From JBLRWS01 sp047921075 (GTDB lineage: Bacteria; Bacteroidota; Rhodothermia; Balneolales; Balneolaceae), in NCBI GenBank assembly GCA_047921075.1, contig JBLRWS010000020.1, positions 1-40,016 on the forward strand: a stretch of 40,016 nt of DNA, in the 5' to 3' direction. Position 1 is the stretch's first letter. Every line of letters begins with the position of its first letter. The translations under genes and the position numbers were made by a program. The notes beneath the pieces were generated by a model, which worked only from the letters and a program-made list of their open reading frames with translations, was not told where the DNA came from and ran no database searches. Positions 1 through 8,388 of this stretch are shown here, in pieces.

Positions 1-35
1 ATGGGGCCAAAAATTGTTATTCGGAACTCCGTTTC

Positions 36-1355
36 TTAGAGGTCTACCGAGCCACCCACTGTTTCAAATGGCCAGCGGTTGTTGTCAATTCCACCGTTAT
101 ACAGTAGCACCGGCCCGCCATTCATCGGAGTCACGTCGCTGTTGTCGCGAATTTGAAAACCTCGTTCGGCCTGGCTTGGGTCAATCGGCACAAACCGCTG
201 AATGGCCAGGAAGCTTTGCAGAGGATTTTCGGCTGACAACCGCCGCACAGGAATGTTTACAAACAGAGTGCCGCCATTGCCAAAGAATTCATTCAGGATT
301 TCCTGGCCAAAGTTGATGTTTCGGGTCAGGTCGTTTGATATCCAGTAGATGTGATCCCACTGAGCCAGCATCTTGTTCAGTGTGGGGTTGATAATTCTCG
401 GAAAAGCCTGTGTCAACCGAACCGCTCCCCCTTCGAGTCCTTCTCCGTCTGAGATGTTGATCACATCGGGCGTGAACCCAAGCTGATTGAGCATCGACAG
501 ATGAAAATTTCCTTTTTGGACGCCATCGGGTGCTGCATCATCATTCAAGAAAAGAATAGTGGATGTCTGCTCTTTGATGTGCCAGGTTACCTCTTGCACT
601 TCGCTGACTTCAAGGGCGCGGTCAACCGTGCGCACATAAAACGTGTTGTCGGCGTTCAGGTTCAGCCCCTCTGCCATCAGGCCGGATGAGCGTAACGCCC
701 GGCCGCGAAAGATCTCGGCCGTGGTGTTGTTGATGGTCGTATTGTCAATATCGAGCGTGATGAAGAACGACTCCTGCTCTTCGGTCTCAAGCGGAATTTC
801 GAGCCAGCCGTTGGTGGTGTCGTTAAACGCGATTTCCGTACGCAAAATGGTAGCCTGGCCGTCCGGGTCGGAAATTCTCCATCCAAAACTGACAATCGAA
901 TAGGTGGTATCGGGCGGAAGTTCCAGCTGAACCAGATTCGTTTCGGGTGGGCTGTTGCGCAGTGGAAATACAACCGAGGCACCAACCGGATCTACGGCGC
1001 CGTCGTTGTCAATGGCACGTACGGCAAAGAGAACATCATCGGTTTCGGCGCCGGGAGTAATCGGCAGCAGAAAAGTACTGTCGGTTCGTGTGGTAAACTG
1101 CCAGTTGCCGGCCGATGTGTCTTGTATGGCAAACTCGTAACCGGTAATAAACCCGTCAGGGTCGGTACCCCACCATGAGATGTCTACCCGGCTCGAAAGC
1201 CGATTCTCATCCGAAATATCGATGGAATCAACCGTCAGAAAGGTGCGTGGTGGCTGATTTTCATTCAGATTCCCATCCAGACCGCTATCACAGCCGCTCG
1301 TCAATAGCAGACTTCCAATCAACAATAGGTAAACCAATGGTAGAGTTTTATACAT
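36..1355 (-). CDS. Secreted lipoprotein with FN3-like repeats, possibly 3'-truncated
   Basis: The 439-residue product starts with a lipoprotein signal peptide whose lipobox reads LLTSGC, with the acylated Cys at about residue 22, so it should be anchored in a membrane facing the periplasm or the surface. Residues about 35-260 contain two fibronectin-III-like segments, each with a WxxxDPDG-type motif and an acidic loop, typical of extracellular beta-sandwich proteins in this group. From about residue 265 (STILFLNDD) an alpha/beta segment resembles a GATase-like or DUF4350-like flavodoxin fold, with LNEFFGNGGTLFVN as a strand-loop-strand. The protein stops abruptly after GGSVDL. The +1 frame stays open from that point to the window edge, so a frameshift near the 3' end is possible. 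A terminator-like hairpin separates it from the upstream T9SS genes. The exact function is unknown. Confidence 0.8.
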   Translation of the reverse strand: MYKTLPLVYLLLIGSLLLTSGCDSGLDGNLNENQPPRTFLTVDSIDISDENRLSSRVDISWWGTDPDGFITGYEFAIQDTSAGNWQFTTRTDSTFLLPITPGAETDDVLFAVRAIDNDGAVDPVGASVVFPLRNSPPETNLVQLELPPDTTYSIVSFGWRISDPDGQATILRTEIAFNDTTNGWLEIPLETEEQESFFITLDIDNTTINNTTAEIFRGRALRSSGLMAEGLNLNADNTFYVRTVDRALEVSEVQEVTWHIKEQTSTILFLNDDAAPDGVQKGNFHLSMLNQLGFTPDVINISDGEGLEGGAVRLTQAFPRIINPTLNKMLAQWDHIYWISNDLTRNINFGQEILNEFFGNGGTLFVNIPVRRLSAENPLQSFLAIQRFVPIDPSQAERGFQIRDNSDVTPMNGGPVLLYNGGIDNNRWPFETVGGSVDL

Positions 1356-1389
1356 ACAATCACGCTTCAGTAAAAATAAAAAGAGAAAA

Positions 1390-1417
1390 GAAGTGAGGGG
1401 TTTCAGCCCTCACTTCA
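1390..1417 (-). terminator. Intrinsic terminator after the 918-residue T9SS protein gene
   Basis: On the minus strand GAAGTGAGGG and CCCTCACTTC form a 10-base-pair stem around an 8-base loop, followed by a T-rich run (TTTTCTCTTTTT). It lies 30 bases past the stop codon of the large secreted protein gene and before the lipoprotein gene start, so it should end transcription of the T9SS cargo pair. Confidence 0.8.
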
Positions 1418-1446
1418 AAAGTGTTGTAAATTGGTTACGGTACTGA

Positions 1447-4203
1447 TTATTTAATCAGCGTCATTTTTCTTGTAAGCAGTGTGTTCCCGGCTTGCAGGCG
1501 GTAGAAGTAGACGCCACTTGCAAGCGAAGTTGCATCAAACGTTACGTCGTGCGCACCGGCTGCCATTTCCCGGTTCACCAGTGTAGCCACACGCTGCCCT
1601 ACGATGTTGTACACATCGATACGCACATGGCTGTTTTGCGGCAGGGTGTAGTTGATTTGTGTGGTGGGGTTGAACGGGTTCGGGAAGTTTTGCTGCAGGG
1701 CAAATTCACGTGGCATCAGGTCGTCGAAGTCTTCGGTAGAAGTAACCTGACCACGGGTAAGTGTGAGTGTTCGAAATACGGGCGCAAACAATGTTTCTCC
1801 CACTTGACGGTTGGTTCCACCACCTGATCCTGCAACAAAGCCCGATGTAACAATCGAGTTTGTGCCATCGGAAGCGCGAACATTCCAAAGTACATTGATG
1901 CTTTCATTTTCCTCAACACCCAAATCAGCAAGCAGATTATCTACTACGTCACTGGATAGTGTGATTTGTGCGTCTGCACCATCGTTATCTGAAGCCAGTG
2001 ATATGATTTCTTCCTCATCCGTGTTGTACAGCACCCACTCGAACGTTACCGCATCTCCATCGTAATCACGAGGACTCAAACTTTGCCACGTAACCACGAT
2101 ATCGGTATCTGCAATCACACCAACATCTGCACCTTCTTCAGGTGCAATCAGATTGAAAAGCGGCCTTGGCACCGTAAAGTTGTCTCCTTCAAGATCATTC
2201 AGATTTCGCGGAATCAGTTTTGCAACACCAAATGTGAATGTCACAAACCCGGTTACACTGTCCAGATCATTCCCAAGGATAGCATGACGGTTCAGATCGC
2301 TAGGGAATCCGGTTTCGCCAATCACTCCGGCGCGGGTATCCCAGTTAAATACGGCTGTACCGTCCAGTACCTCGTTGGTGGCATCGTCCACCGTTGCGAA
2401 AAGCACTTCACCAAACCCAACGTCGCTAATCATGCGCACGTTTTCGAAGCGAAGCAGCATCGCTTCCCACGCCTCGCCGGGAGCGGCCGGTTCGTTGAAT
2501 TCATCGGTGGTAAGTGTTGGTATGACGGTTGACAGATCATTGCCCGTACTGAGAACTGAAAATTCTGCATTGGCGATGTAGGTGTAGGTGTTGTTATTGT
2601 TTGCAATAGACGCCTCGGTAACCACACCACCGGTAATGTTAATCAAATCCCCGCGATTCAGACTGGCCGTATTTGCATCCAGCGAGAGAAAAATACCGGA
2701 CCATGGCGTAAGGTCATCTGAAAGGGCAATAACACCATCGGCTGCACCGGATGTAACGGTACCAACAATATCAAATTCCAGCCCTTCGAGGCCGGCCAGC
2801 GGGCTTGGGCCAACCAGATCATCGGAGGTGCGCTGAATTTGCTCGATGGTGGTGATTGCACCGCCATCTACAAAATAGCCCAGTGTACCGAAGGTAGGGA
2901 AGCGTGCCGTAAGCCCGTTTGAACCGGTTGCTTCAATAAAGTAGCTCACAGATTCAAAGGCTACGGTTTCCGGCAGATCTGCCTCGAACCGATCTCCGCC
3001 GATATCGGTCATTGCAATATCCTGCGTTCCTGAAATACTGGATGTGTACTTAATCACAACGGAGGTAATCGTAACAGAGGCATCGTCATCCGGCGGGAAA
3101 ACATCGGCCGTAACGGTTGGTGTCACTTCCAGACCTAATACATCCCCTGCAGGGTCTTGTTGCGCATCCACAATTTGCACCGGCTGGGCAAGCACTTCAA
3201 AGTCTACGGGCCATTGAAATTGGCCGCCGAGAGAGACGCCGTTCTCAAAGCGAAAGTCCTGACCCTCTTCCGTTACCCACAACACGCCATCTTCCATAAT
3301 GGCAATGTGCAGGCCCTGGTTATCCACAGCGTCAATACCGGCAACGAAATCAAAGTTGTTCATCAACAAAAACCCGCTGGCGCGGACCGATGAACCTATT
3401 GGCGGGCGCACAAACGCGCCATCTTCAGGGCGGCGGAAGTTGTAACCTGCCCGGTACTCCTGCCGGTCATTTCTGAAACGAAGAGAAACATCCCGAAGCG
3501 GAACAACTGATCCACCTTGCCCAATGGCAAAGTTCGGACGTATTTCATCGCCGCTAAAGTTCGTCATGGTACCGCCGTCAATTTCGATGTAGGCGGCATG
3601 ATATTTTTGATACGCATCCAAATTAACCGACATGGTGGTCGCATCAATCGCATCGTGGAAGTCGGCGGGCGATAGAGAAATAGGATCCAGAAGCGGGGCA
3701 AAACGTTCCAGATCGTCGAGCTCTTCACTTACAGTGCCGAGAAACTCTTCAATTTCATCCACCACAAACTGCGCGGTTTCGTCAAAGAATGTCATACGGC
3801 CGTTGGCTGTAACCACATCGCCCCGATTCCAGTTTTCGACATTTAAAAACTCGCCGGTACCGCTGCCCTGCACAATCTGCATCGACATTCCGTCGCGGCC
3901 CAGCTCAACCGCTGCCGTGTCGGTAATGAAGATGTGAATACGGCCAATCTCAGGGTTGTTATTGGCATTAAAACTGGCCAGCCCGGATGTTCGTGGGTTG
4001 CTTACAACCACAAAGGTAATTCGTACCTGTTCATCCGCGAGCGGGTGGTCAGGAATATCCAGCACTGACGTCAGGTTATCATAGGTATTCAGGTCTCGAA
4101 TGGTTACGTCCTGAATCCCATTGTCTTGCGCGGTTGCAAAATCGGCCCCAACAAGCCCGATCAGCAACATCATACTAAGAAAAGAGAGTAGCTTCTGTTT
4201 CAT
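1447..4203 (-). CDS. Large secreted protein with C-terminal T9SS sorting domain
   Basis: The 918-residue protein has a signal peptide (residues 1 to about 26, ending FATAQ). The body consists of beta-rich repeats that include OB-fold-like segments with phrases such as GDVVTANGRM, FDIVGTVTSG and GDLINITGGVV; these recall the DUF5689/YhcR-type OB repeats found in secreted nucleases, but I see no nuclease motif. An Ig-like segment lies near residues 690-790. The last 80 residues are a textbook type A sorting domain: NFPNPFNPTTQI, then VYNIVGQRV, then LASGVYFYRL, ending in a basic KMTLIK. The gene follows the 721-residue T9SS gene by 22 bases and is probably co-transcribed with it. The role is probably cell-surface or secreted; the substrate is unknown. 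Confidence 0.85.
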   Translation of the reverse strand: MKQKLLSFLSMMLLIGLVGADFATAQDNGIQDVTIRDLNTYDNLTSVLDIPDHPLADEQVRITFVVVSNPRTSGLASFNANNNPEIGRIHIFITDTAAVELGRDGMSMQIVQGSGTGEFLNVENWNRGDVVTANGRMTFFDETAQFVVDEIEEFLGTVSEELDDLERFAPLLDPISLSPADFHDAIDATTMSVNLDAYQKYHAAYIEIDGGTMTNFSGDEIRPNFAIGQGGSVVPLRDVSLRFRNDRQEYRAGYNFRRPEDGAFVRPPIGSSVRASGFLLMNNFDFVAGIDAVDNQGLHIAIMEDGVLWVTEEGQDFRFENGVSLGGQFQWPVDFEVLAQPVQIVDAQQDPAGDVLGLEVTPTVTADVFPPDDDASVTITSVVIKYTSSISGTQDIAMTDIGGDRFEADLPETVAFESVSYFIEATGSNGLTARFPTFGTLGYFVDGGAITTIEQIQRTSDDLVGPSPLAGLEGLEFDIVGTVTSGAADGVIALSDDLTPWSGIFLSLDANTASLNRGDLINITGGVVTEASIANNNNTYTYIANAEFSVLSTGNDLSTVIPTLTTDEFNEPAAPGEAWEAMLLRFENVRMISDVGFGEVLFATVDDATNEVLDGTAVFNWDTRAGVIGETGFPSDLNRHAILGNDLDSVTGFVTFTFGVAKLIPRNLNDLEGDNFTVPRPLFNLIAPEEGADVGVIADTDIVVTWQSLSPRDYDGDAVTFEWVLYNTDEEEIISLASDNDGADAQITLSSDVVDNLLADLGVEENESINVLWNVRASDGTNSIVTSGFVAGSGGGTNRQVGETLFAPVFRTLTLTRGQVTSTEDFDDLMPREFALQQNFPNPFNPTTQINYTLPQNSHVRIDVYNIVGQRVATLVNREMAAGAHDVTFDATSLASGVYFYRLQAGNTLLTRKMTLIK

Positions 4204-4225
4204 ACTGTTGTTTTAGGTTAATTGA

Positions 4226-6391
4226 TTATTTAATGATCGCAAATTTACCTCGTTGCACGTGTCCGGAAGATAAATCCCGAACCGTGTACAAATATAAACC
4301 AGTTGTTAAGATCTGGTTTGCATCCGACAGCAGGTCCCAGGCAAGCTCACCGCCCGGCAGTATCCGGTTATCGGAACTGAATTGGTTGAACCACTCTATA
4401 TCCCCAACTCCCGTGCTCTCGTGTATTGTTTCGGCAACAACATCCCCCGCAAGGGTATATACCCGAACCTGAGCGCGTTCGGGCAGATTAAAGAACATAA
4501 TTTTACGGGTAAATTCGGTGCCTCCATCCCATGCTGCATTTACTCTGTATGGGTTGGGATAGACACCCACACTATACTCTTCGTTACTGCTCTGAAAATT
4601 CGGATTGACCGGCGTGCCGGGAAACACACGTACGGCATTCACATTCGGGCTTGTTTCCAGCGGGCCTACATCAAACACCTCGCTACCAAAGTCGAACGAC
4701 GTAACCGAAAACTGATATTGCCAGCCGCTCAACAAACCATCCACCTCGAACCGGTACCAATACTGGGTGGTGTCGCCGGGGAAGGTGACCGGTTCATCCA
4801 TTAAAATTTCATCAAACCCGGTATTAAATCCAACATCCGTACCCGGCGTGTCCCATTGGCGAATCATTCGGGGGTTGGGGTTCAAATCATCCCCCAAGTC
4901 GGATCGATACACCCTGTAGCCTTCAAAATCCTGCTCGTTGGTAACCGGATCGATCGAAAATTCTGCTTTGCGGTCCCAAAACAGTACGGCCTTGCCCGCT
5001 TCCAGCTCAACGCGCAGTGTAGGGGCATCCGGCGGGGTTGGAAACAAGAAGCGATCCAGCTCTCCATTCTCATTAATATCCTTTTCGGGGGTTAAAACCC
5101 CGGTACTGTCCACATCCTCACCTAAAAAGACGCGAAACATCGCATCGATACTTTCCACAAATGGTTCACGGGTAGTTTCATTATCCACAGCCTTGCCGGC
5201 AATGCCCTGAAACTCTCCCGGTTTTTGAGCTGCTATAAATCCAAAGTAGACTGTAATGGTTTCGCCCGGCTGTACATCTCTGAACGGCCCGATGGAGATC
5301 ATGGAGATGTAATTCCCCTCTGAATTTTGGCCATCTGTACGAAGCTGCTCGCGAATGGAGCGATCGGCCCCGGGCTGGGTTTCATCCAGCGGAAACACCT
5401 CGGCCATTCGGCGGTAGCGTTCCTGATCTCCCGTGGCACCACGTTCGGGCCCGCGAAAGACTCCGGTACCTGCGCTAAACAGCCAGTAACTGGGGCCCAC
5501 ATTGGGCACACCCAAACCAAACTGCTCAATAATCGGGTTCATGGGGTGGAAAAAAATCGTTTCACCGGTCTGTCGGTCCGTTACTTCTGAGCCCAACAGC
5601 GTAATTCCGCCGTAGGTATTGATGCTGGGCGTATCGTTCGAGCCCGCATCAAACGCATAGGTCGTGAAACGGTCGTCGATATAGCCAAGCCCGCCCTTGT
5701 TAAAGAAGGCCGACCCGCCATCAAGCGTCGTGAACACATTCCGAACCACGATATCGGCGTACTGCCCCACGTATACGCTATCCCAAACAAACCCTTCAGG
5801 ATTTCCGGAATGGATCTGGCTGTTGTTGGTAATGTCTACTTTGATGATGGAGAAGTTCTCCGTAAAGGGAAACGCCCAGTTCAGGCTGGTCTGTTCCACA
5901 TCAGCGTAGAGCGGTTGCGTGTGTCCGTCGATCTGTATTTGAGTACCCGGCACAATTTGAAAGCGATCGGTAAAATTGGCGATAATATCCTGATCGCTGA
6001 TTCCCAAACCGGTTTCCGGCCCTTCGAACCGTATGGGCGCATCGGGCGAAAATTCGTAGCCCGACTGCCCCCTCGAAAACCCGGATGGATTGGTAACGGC
6101 CGCTGTAGATAGACGCAATCCGTTGTTAACAAATCCGCCAACCCATAGTCCCGCCTCAAACAGGTGCTCGGTTCCGGAGTTTAGTGGAAATCTCATACTG
6201 GGGCCGCCGTCGGGATTGTTCCGAACATCTGCACGGCCAATCACACCCACATTGGTGATGGCCAATCCAAAATTGCCCACATCGGTCTCTTGCCGTTCAA
6301 ATTGAAACTGCGCAGCAGCACGTTCCGGAAGCGTCAGTTCGCTACACCAAAGAATTGTGAAAAATAGAATTCCGTAACGGATTGATCTCAT
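4226..6391 (-). CDS. Secreted protein with C-terminal T9SS sorting domain
   Basis: The 721-residue protein has an N-terminal signal peptide ending near ERAAAQ (about residue 28). The first 420 residues form a domain that I do not recognise by name; it contains many GxG and aromatic strand motifs. Residues about 455-580 form a fibronectin-III-like domain (PDAPTLRVEL, then GYRVYRSDL). The C-terminus has the sorting-domain signature VYPNPYRVNAAW, then VRVYTLAGDVV, then TTGLYLYTV, and a basic tail KFAIIK. This predicts Sec export, T9SS passage and surface attachment or release. It is the first gene of a two-gene unit with the 918-residue cargo protein. Proteins of this layout are common in Balneolota and Rhodothermota genomes; no enzymatic motif is visible. 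Confidence 0.85.
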   Translation of the reverse strand: MRSIRYGILFFTILWCSELTLPERAAAQFQFERQETDVGNFGLAITNVGVIGRADVRNNPDGGPSMRFPLNSGTEHLFEAGLWVGGFVNNGLRLSTAAVTNPSGFSRGQSGYEFSPDAPIRFEGPETGLGISDQDIIANFTDRFQIVPGTQIQIDGHTQPLYADVEQTSLNWAFPFTENFSIIKVDITNNSQIHSGNPEGFVWDSVYVGQYADIVVRNVFTTLDGGSAFFNKGGLGYIDDRFTTYAFDAGSNDTPSINTYGGITLLGSEVTDRQTGETIFFHPMNPIIEQFGLGVPNVGPSYWLFSAGTGVFRGPERGATGDQERYRRMAEVFPLDETQPGADRSIREQLRTDGQNSEGNYISMISIGPFRDVQPGETITVYFGFIAAQKPGEFQGIAGKAVDNETTREPFVESIDAMFRVFLGEDVDSTGVLTPEKDINENGELDRFLFPTPPDAPTLRVELEAGKAVLFWDRKAEFSIDPVTNEQDFEGYRVYRSDLGDDLNPNPRMIRQWDTPGTDVGFNTGFDEILMDEPVTFPGDTTQYWYRFEVDGLLSGWQYQFSVTSFDFGSEVFDVGPLETSPNVNAVRVFPGTPVNPNFQSSNEEYSVGVYPNPYRVNAAWDGGTEFTRKIMFFNLPERAQVRVYTLAGDVVAETIHESTGVGDIEWFNQFSSDNRILPGGELAWDLLSDANQILTTGLYLYTVRDLSSGHVQRGKFAIIK

Positions 6392-6435
6392 ATACCTACA
6401 ATCAATTGCTAAATTTGAAAGGATATGAATTCTAC

Positions 6436-6460
6436 AAAAAAAAACGGGAAATATCTTCCC
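6436..6460 (-). terminator. Intrinsic terminator of the glycosyltransferase pair
   Basis: Read on the minus strand, GGGAA and TTCCC form a short stem around GATAT, followed by a G and nine T residues. It lies about 40 bases past the stop of the TIGR04283-like gene and so ends the two-gene unit before the T9SS genes. The stem is short but the T-tract is long. Confidence 0.65.
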
Positions 6461-6500
6461 TAATTTGATGGTTTTACAATTCGGTAACGCCGACGGCTAA

Positions 6501-7187
6501 CTACATTTTAATCAACTCTTTGTAGAGATGAACCAGCGTGTTTTGCTTCACCCCGGCGTAGTAGAGCAGAGTAATCAGTGCAAAGACCGACTGTAATTTC
6601 ATTACGCCGTTGTCGCGGTACTTCCGAGCAGAGGTTTGCACCGCTTTTTCCAGCACCTGAAAGGCCCCTATCTTTTTTAATCGCGACACGATCTCCTGGT
6701 CTTCCATCACAATGAGATCGTCGCGATAGCGGCCCGACTGTTCAAACAGAGACCGCCTTACAAACAGCGACTGATCGCCATACCGAAACAAGGTGATATC
6801 AAACCGCGTGCACCATCCAAAAAAACGAAGTGCCCGATGGGAATCATCAAACGCCAGCCGGTAGCAGCCGGCATCGATGCCGCACGATACGGCCCCACGT
6901 ATATCGGCAGAAAAATGGTGCGGAGGGTAGGTATCTGCATGCAGAAAATAGAGGATATCGCCCGACGCGCGGGCCGCACCTTCGTTCATCTGCCGCGCTC
7001 GCCCTTTTTGGCTGCACCGATGGAAAATAGCTCCGTTCTGCTCCGCAATTTGAGCGGATGCGTCGGTGCTGCCACCATCTGCAATAATCAGTTCCAGGTT
7101 GCCCGGCCCGGCATGAGCTTGCAGGTACGGCAGCAGTTTTTTGAGATTGTCTGCCTCGTTGAGCGCAGGAATAACAACACTAATCAT
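6501..7187 (-). CDS. Family 2 glycosyltransferase, TIGR04283 (arsenosugar-associated) type
   Basis: The 228-residue GT-A fold protein begins directly with the nucleotide-sugar binding strand (ISVVIPALNEADNL) and has IADGGSTDAS as the second Rossmann motif and LHADTYPP as the DxD-like metal and sugar-nucleotide site. EDQEIVSRLKK near residue 160 matches the catalytic-base region of GT2 enzymes, and a hydrophobic C-terminal helix may dock on the membrane. Length and motif order fit TIGR04283, a family named from its frequent association with arsenosugar synthesis. Its start codon overlaps the stop codon of the TIGR04282-like gene (ATGA), so the two are translationally coupled. No ArsM or ArsS is in this window, so the arsenosugar assignment is by family name only; the true acceptor is unknown. 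Confidence 0.85.
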   Translation of the reverse strand: MISVVIPALNEADNLKKLLPYLQAHAGPGNLELIIADGGSTDASAQIAEQNGAIFHRCSQKGRARQMNEGAARASGDILYFLHADTYPPHHFSADIRGAVSCGIDAGCYRLAFDDSHRALRFFGWCTRFDITLFRYGDQSLFVRRSLFEQSGRYRDDLIVMEDQEIVSRLKKIGAFQVLEKAVQTSARKYRDNGVMKLQSVFALITLLYYAGVKQNTLVHLYKELIKM

Positions 7188-7786
7188 AAAACGTTCAACG
7201 AGCTTGCTTCGAGGTCTTCAATCGTATCGATATCGTTTAGATTCTCAAGCCTGTGAACAGCGAGGCCAAGGTGATGAAAGGTATCGAGGGTTTGCTGCAG
7301 CACCGATTCCGTGCTCCAGTCAACATCATGAAACAGATCGTCTGTACGGTGCCGTAACCCCAGCAAGTAGTATCCGCCGTCTTCGGATGGACCGACCACG
7401 CCGTCATACCTGTCAAGTGCATCGTAGGCCTGCTGCAAGTGAGATGTGCGAAGCTCCGGACAGTCGCTCCCAATGATGACCACTTTTTCAAACCCCTCAT
7501 CGAATGCCCGGGCAAATGCGTTCTTCATTCGGACTCCGAGATCTTCGCCAGCCTGGACCTGTTTTTCGACCTTGCTATTTGGCCAGAGATCATCCCGGTC
7601 TTCAAATTTGGAATACCATACCTGAATTTCCGCATCGGCCTCCAACACCACATCTTTTGTATACCTGAGCAGTTTCATGTACACCGCAAAGGCCTGTTCA
7701 TCCCCAATCGATTGTGCCAATCGGGTTTTTACATGCCCCGGTTCGGGATTTTTGACAAAGACAAGACAACAACTCTTTTTTTTCAT
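7184..7786 (-). CDS. TIGR04282/DUF2064-type nucleotidyl- or glycosyl-transferase
   Basis: The 200-residue protein has the GT-A-like fold shared with CofC and MobA-type nucleotidyltransferases: VFVKNPEPGHVKTRLAQSIG at the N-terminus (K and R contacting nucleotide phosphates), GEDLGVRMKNAF, IIGSDCPEL as the metal-binding aspartate motif, and VGPSEDGGYYLLGL near residue 135. Length and all these motifs are standard for TIGR04282. It is the first gene of a two-gene operon with the TIGR04283-like glycosyltransferase, a pairing widely conserved across bacteria. The pair probably modifies a small acceptor with an activated sugar. The intergenic region before it (7787-7916) is AT-rich and must carry divergent promoters for this operon and the small barrel gene. 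Confidence 0.85.
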   Translation of the reverse strand: MKKKSCCLVFVKNPEPGHVKTRLAQSIGDEQAFAVYMKLLRYTKDVVLEADAEIQVWYSKFEDRDDLWPNSKVEKQVQAGEDLGVRMKNAFARAFDEGFEKVVIIGSDCPELRTSHLQQAYDALDRYDGVVGPSEDGGYYLLGLRHRTDDLFHDVDWSTESVLQQTLDTFHHLGLAVHRLENLNDIDTIEDLEASSLNVL

Positions 7787-7916
7787 TTTTACTGAGAGAG
7801 ATTCTTCGTAAGATCTATTGTTTTTAATAAAGAAGGAACAATATTCAGATTTTCTGTTTTAATTGTAACATAACGATACTAACTGCAACTCAAAATAACA
7901 TAACCTGTACATTCTT

Positions 7917-8375
7917 ATGAAAAAGCTATCATATGCGCTAGTACTTCTTTTTTTTACAAGTGGCGCCTTATTTACAATAGATGGGCAAAACCGCTACAGT
8001 AATACCGAGTTGGGAATTATTTTAGGAGAGCCAACAGGTATCAGTTTAAAGGCCTGGCAGTCAAATCGAACCGCTTTTGACGGCGCGATCGCCTGGTCGT
8101 TTTCCGGCAGCGGCAATGTTCATTTACATGCCAACTATTTACGCCACAGCTGGATGGATGTAGACAATGGTGATTTGGCTATCTACTACGGGCTTGGAGC
8201 ACGGCTGATTGCGAGGGATAACCCTAAATTTGGAGCCCGCATTCCTGTTGGCCTTCAGTATTTAATCCCTAACAGTCGGCTGGCCGCATTTTTTGAAGTG
8301 GTACCCATTCTTGACCTGGCCCCAAGCACCGAGTTTGATGTAAACGGTGGTATTGGCCTGCGAATTTTTCTCTAA
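7917..8375 (+). CDS. Small outer-membrane beta-barrel-like protein
   Basis: The 152-residue protein begins with a signal peptide (MKKLSYALVLLFFTSGALFT, cleavage near GQN). The remainder is made of alternating amphipathic strands with glycine turns (ELGIILGEPTGISLKAW, then FDGAIAWSFSG) and ends with a hydrophobic strand terminating in Phe-Leu (GIGLRIFL), typical of BamA-inserted barrels. About eight strands are possible. It is a single gene on the plus strand facing a divergent operon; its stop lies 13 bases from the stop of the convergent MBL-fold gene. The function is unknown; it may be structural or a small-ligand carrier. Confidence 0.75.
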   Translation: MKKLSYALVLLFFTSGALFTIDGQNRYSNTELGIILGEPTGISLKAWQSNRTAFDGAIAWSFSGSGNVHLHANYLRHSWMDVDNGDLAIYYGLGARLIARDNPKFGARIPVGLQYLIPNSRLAAFFEVVPILDLAPSTEFDVNGGIGLRIFL

Positions 8376-8388
8376 TCCAATCCGCGAA

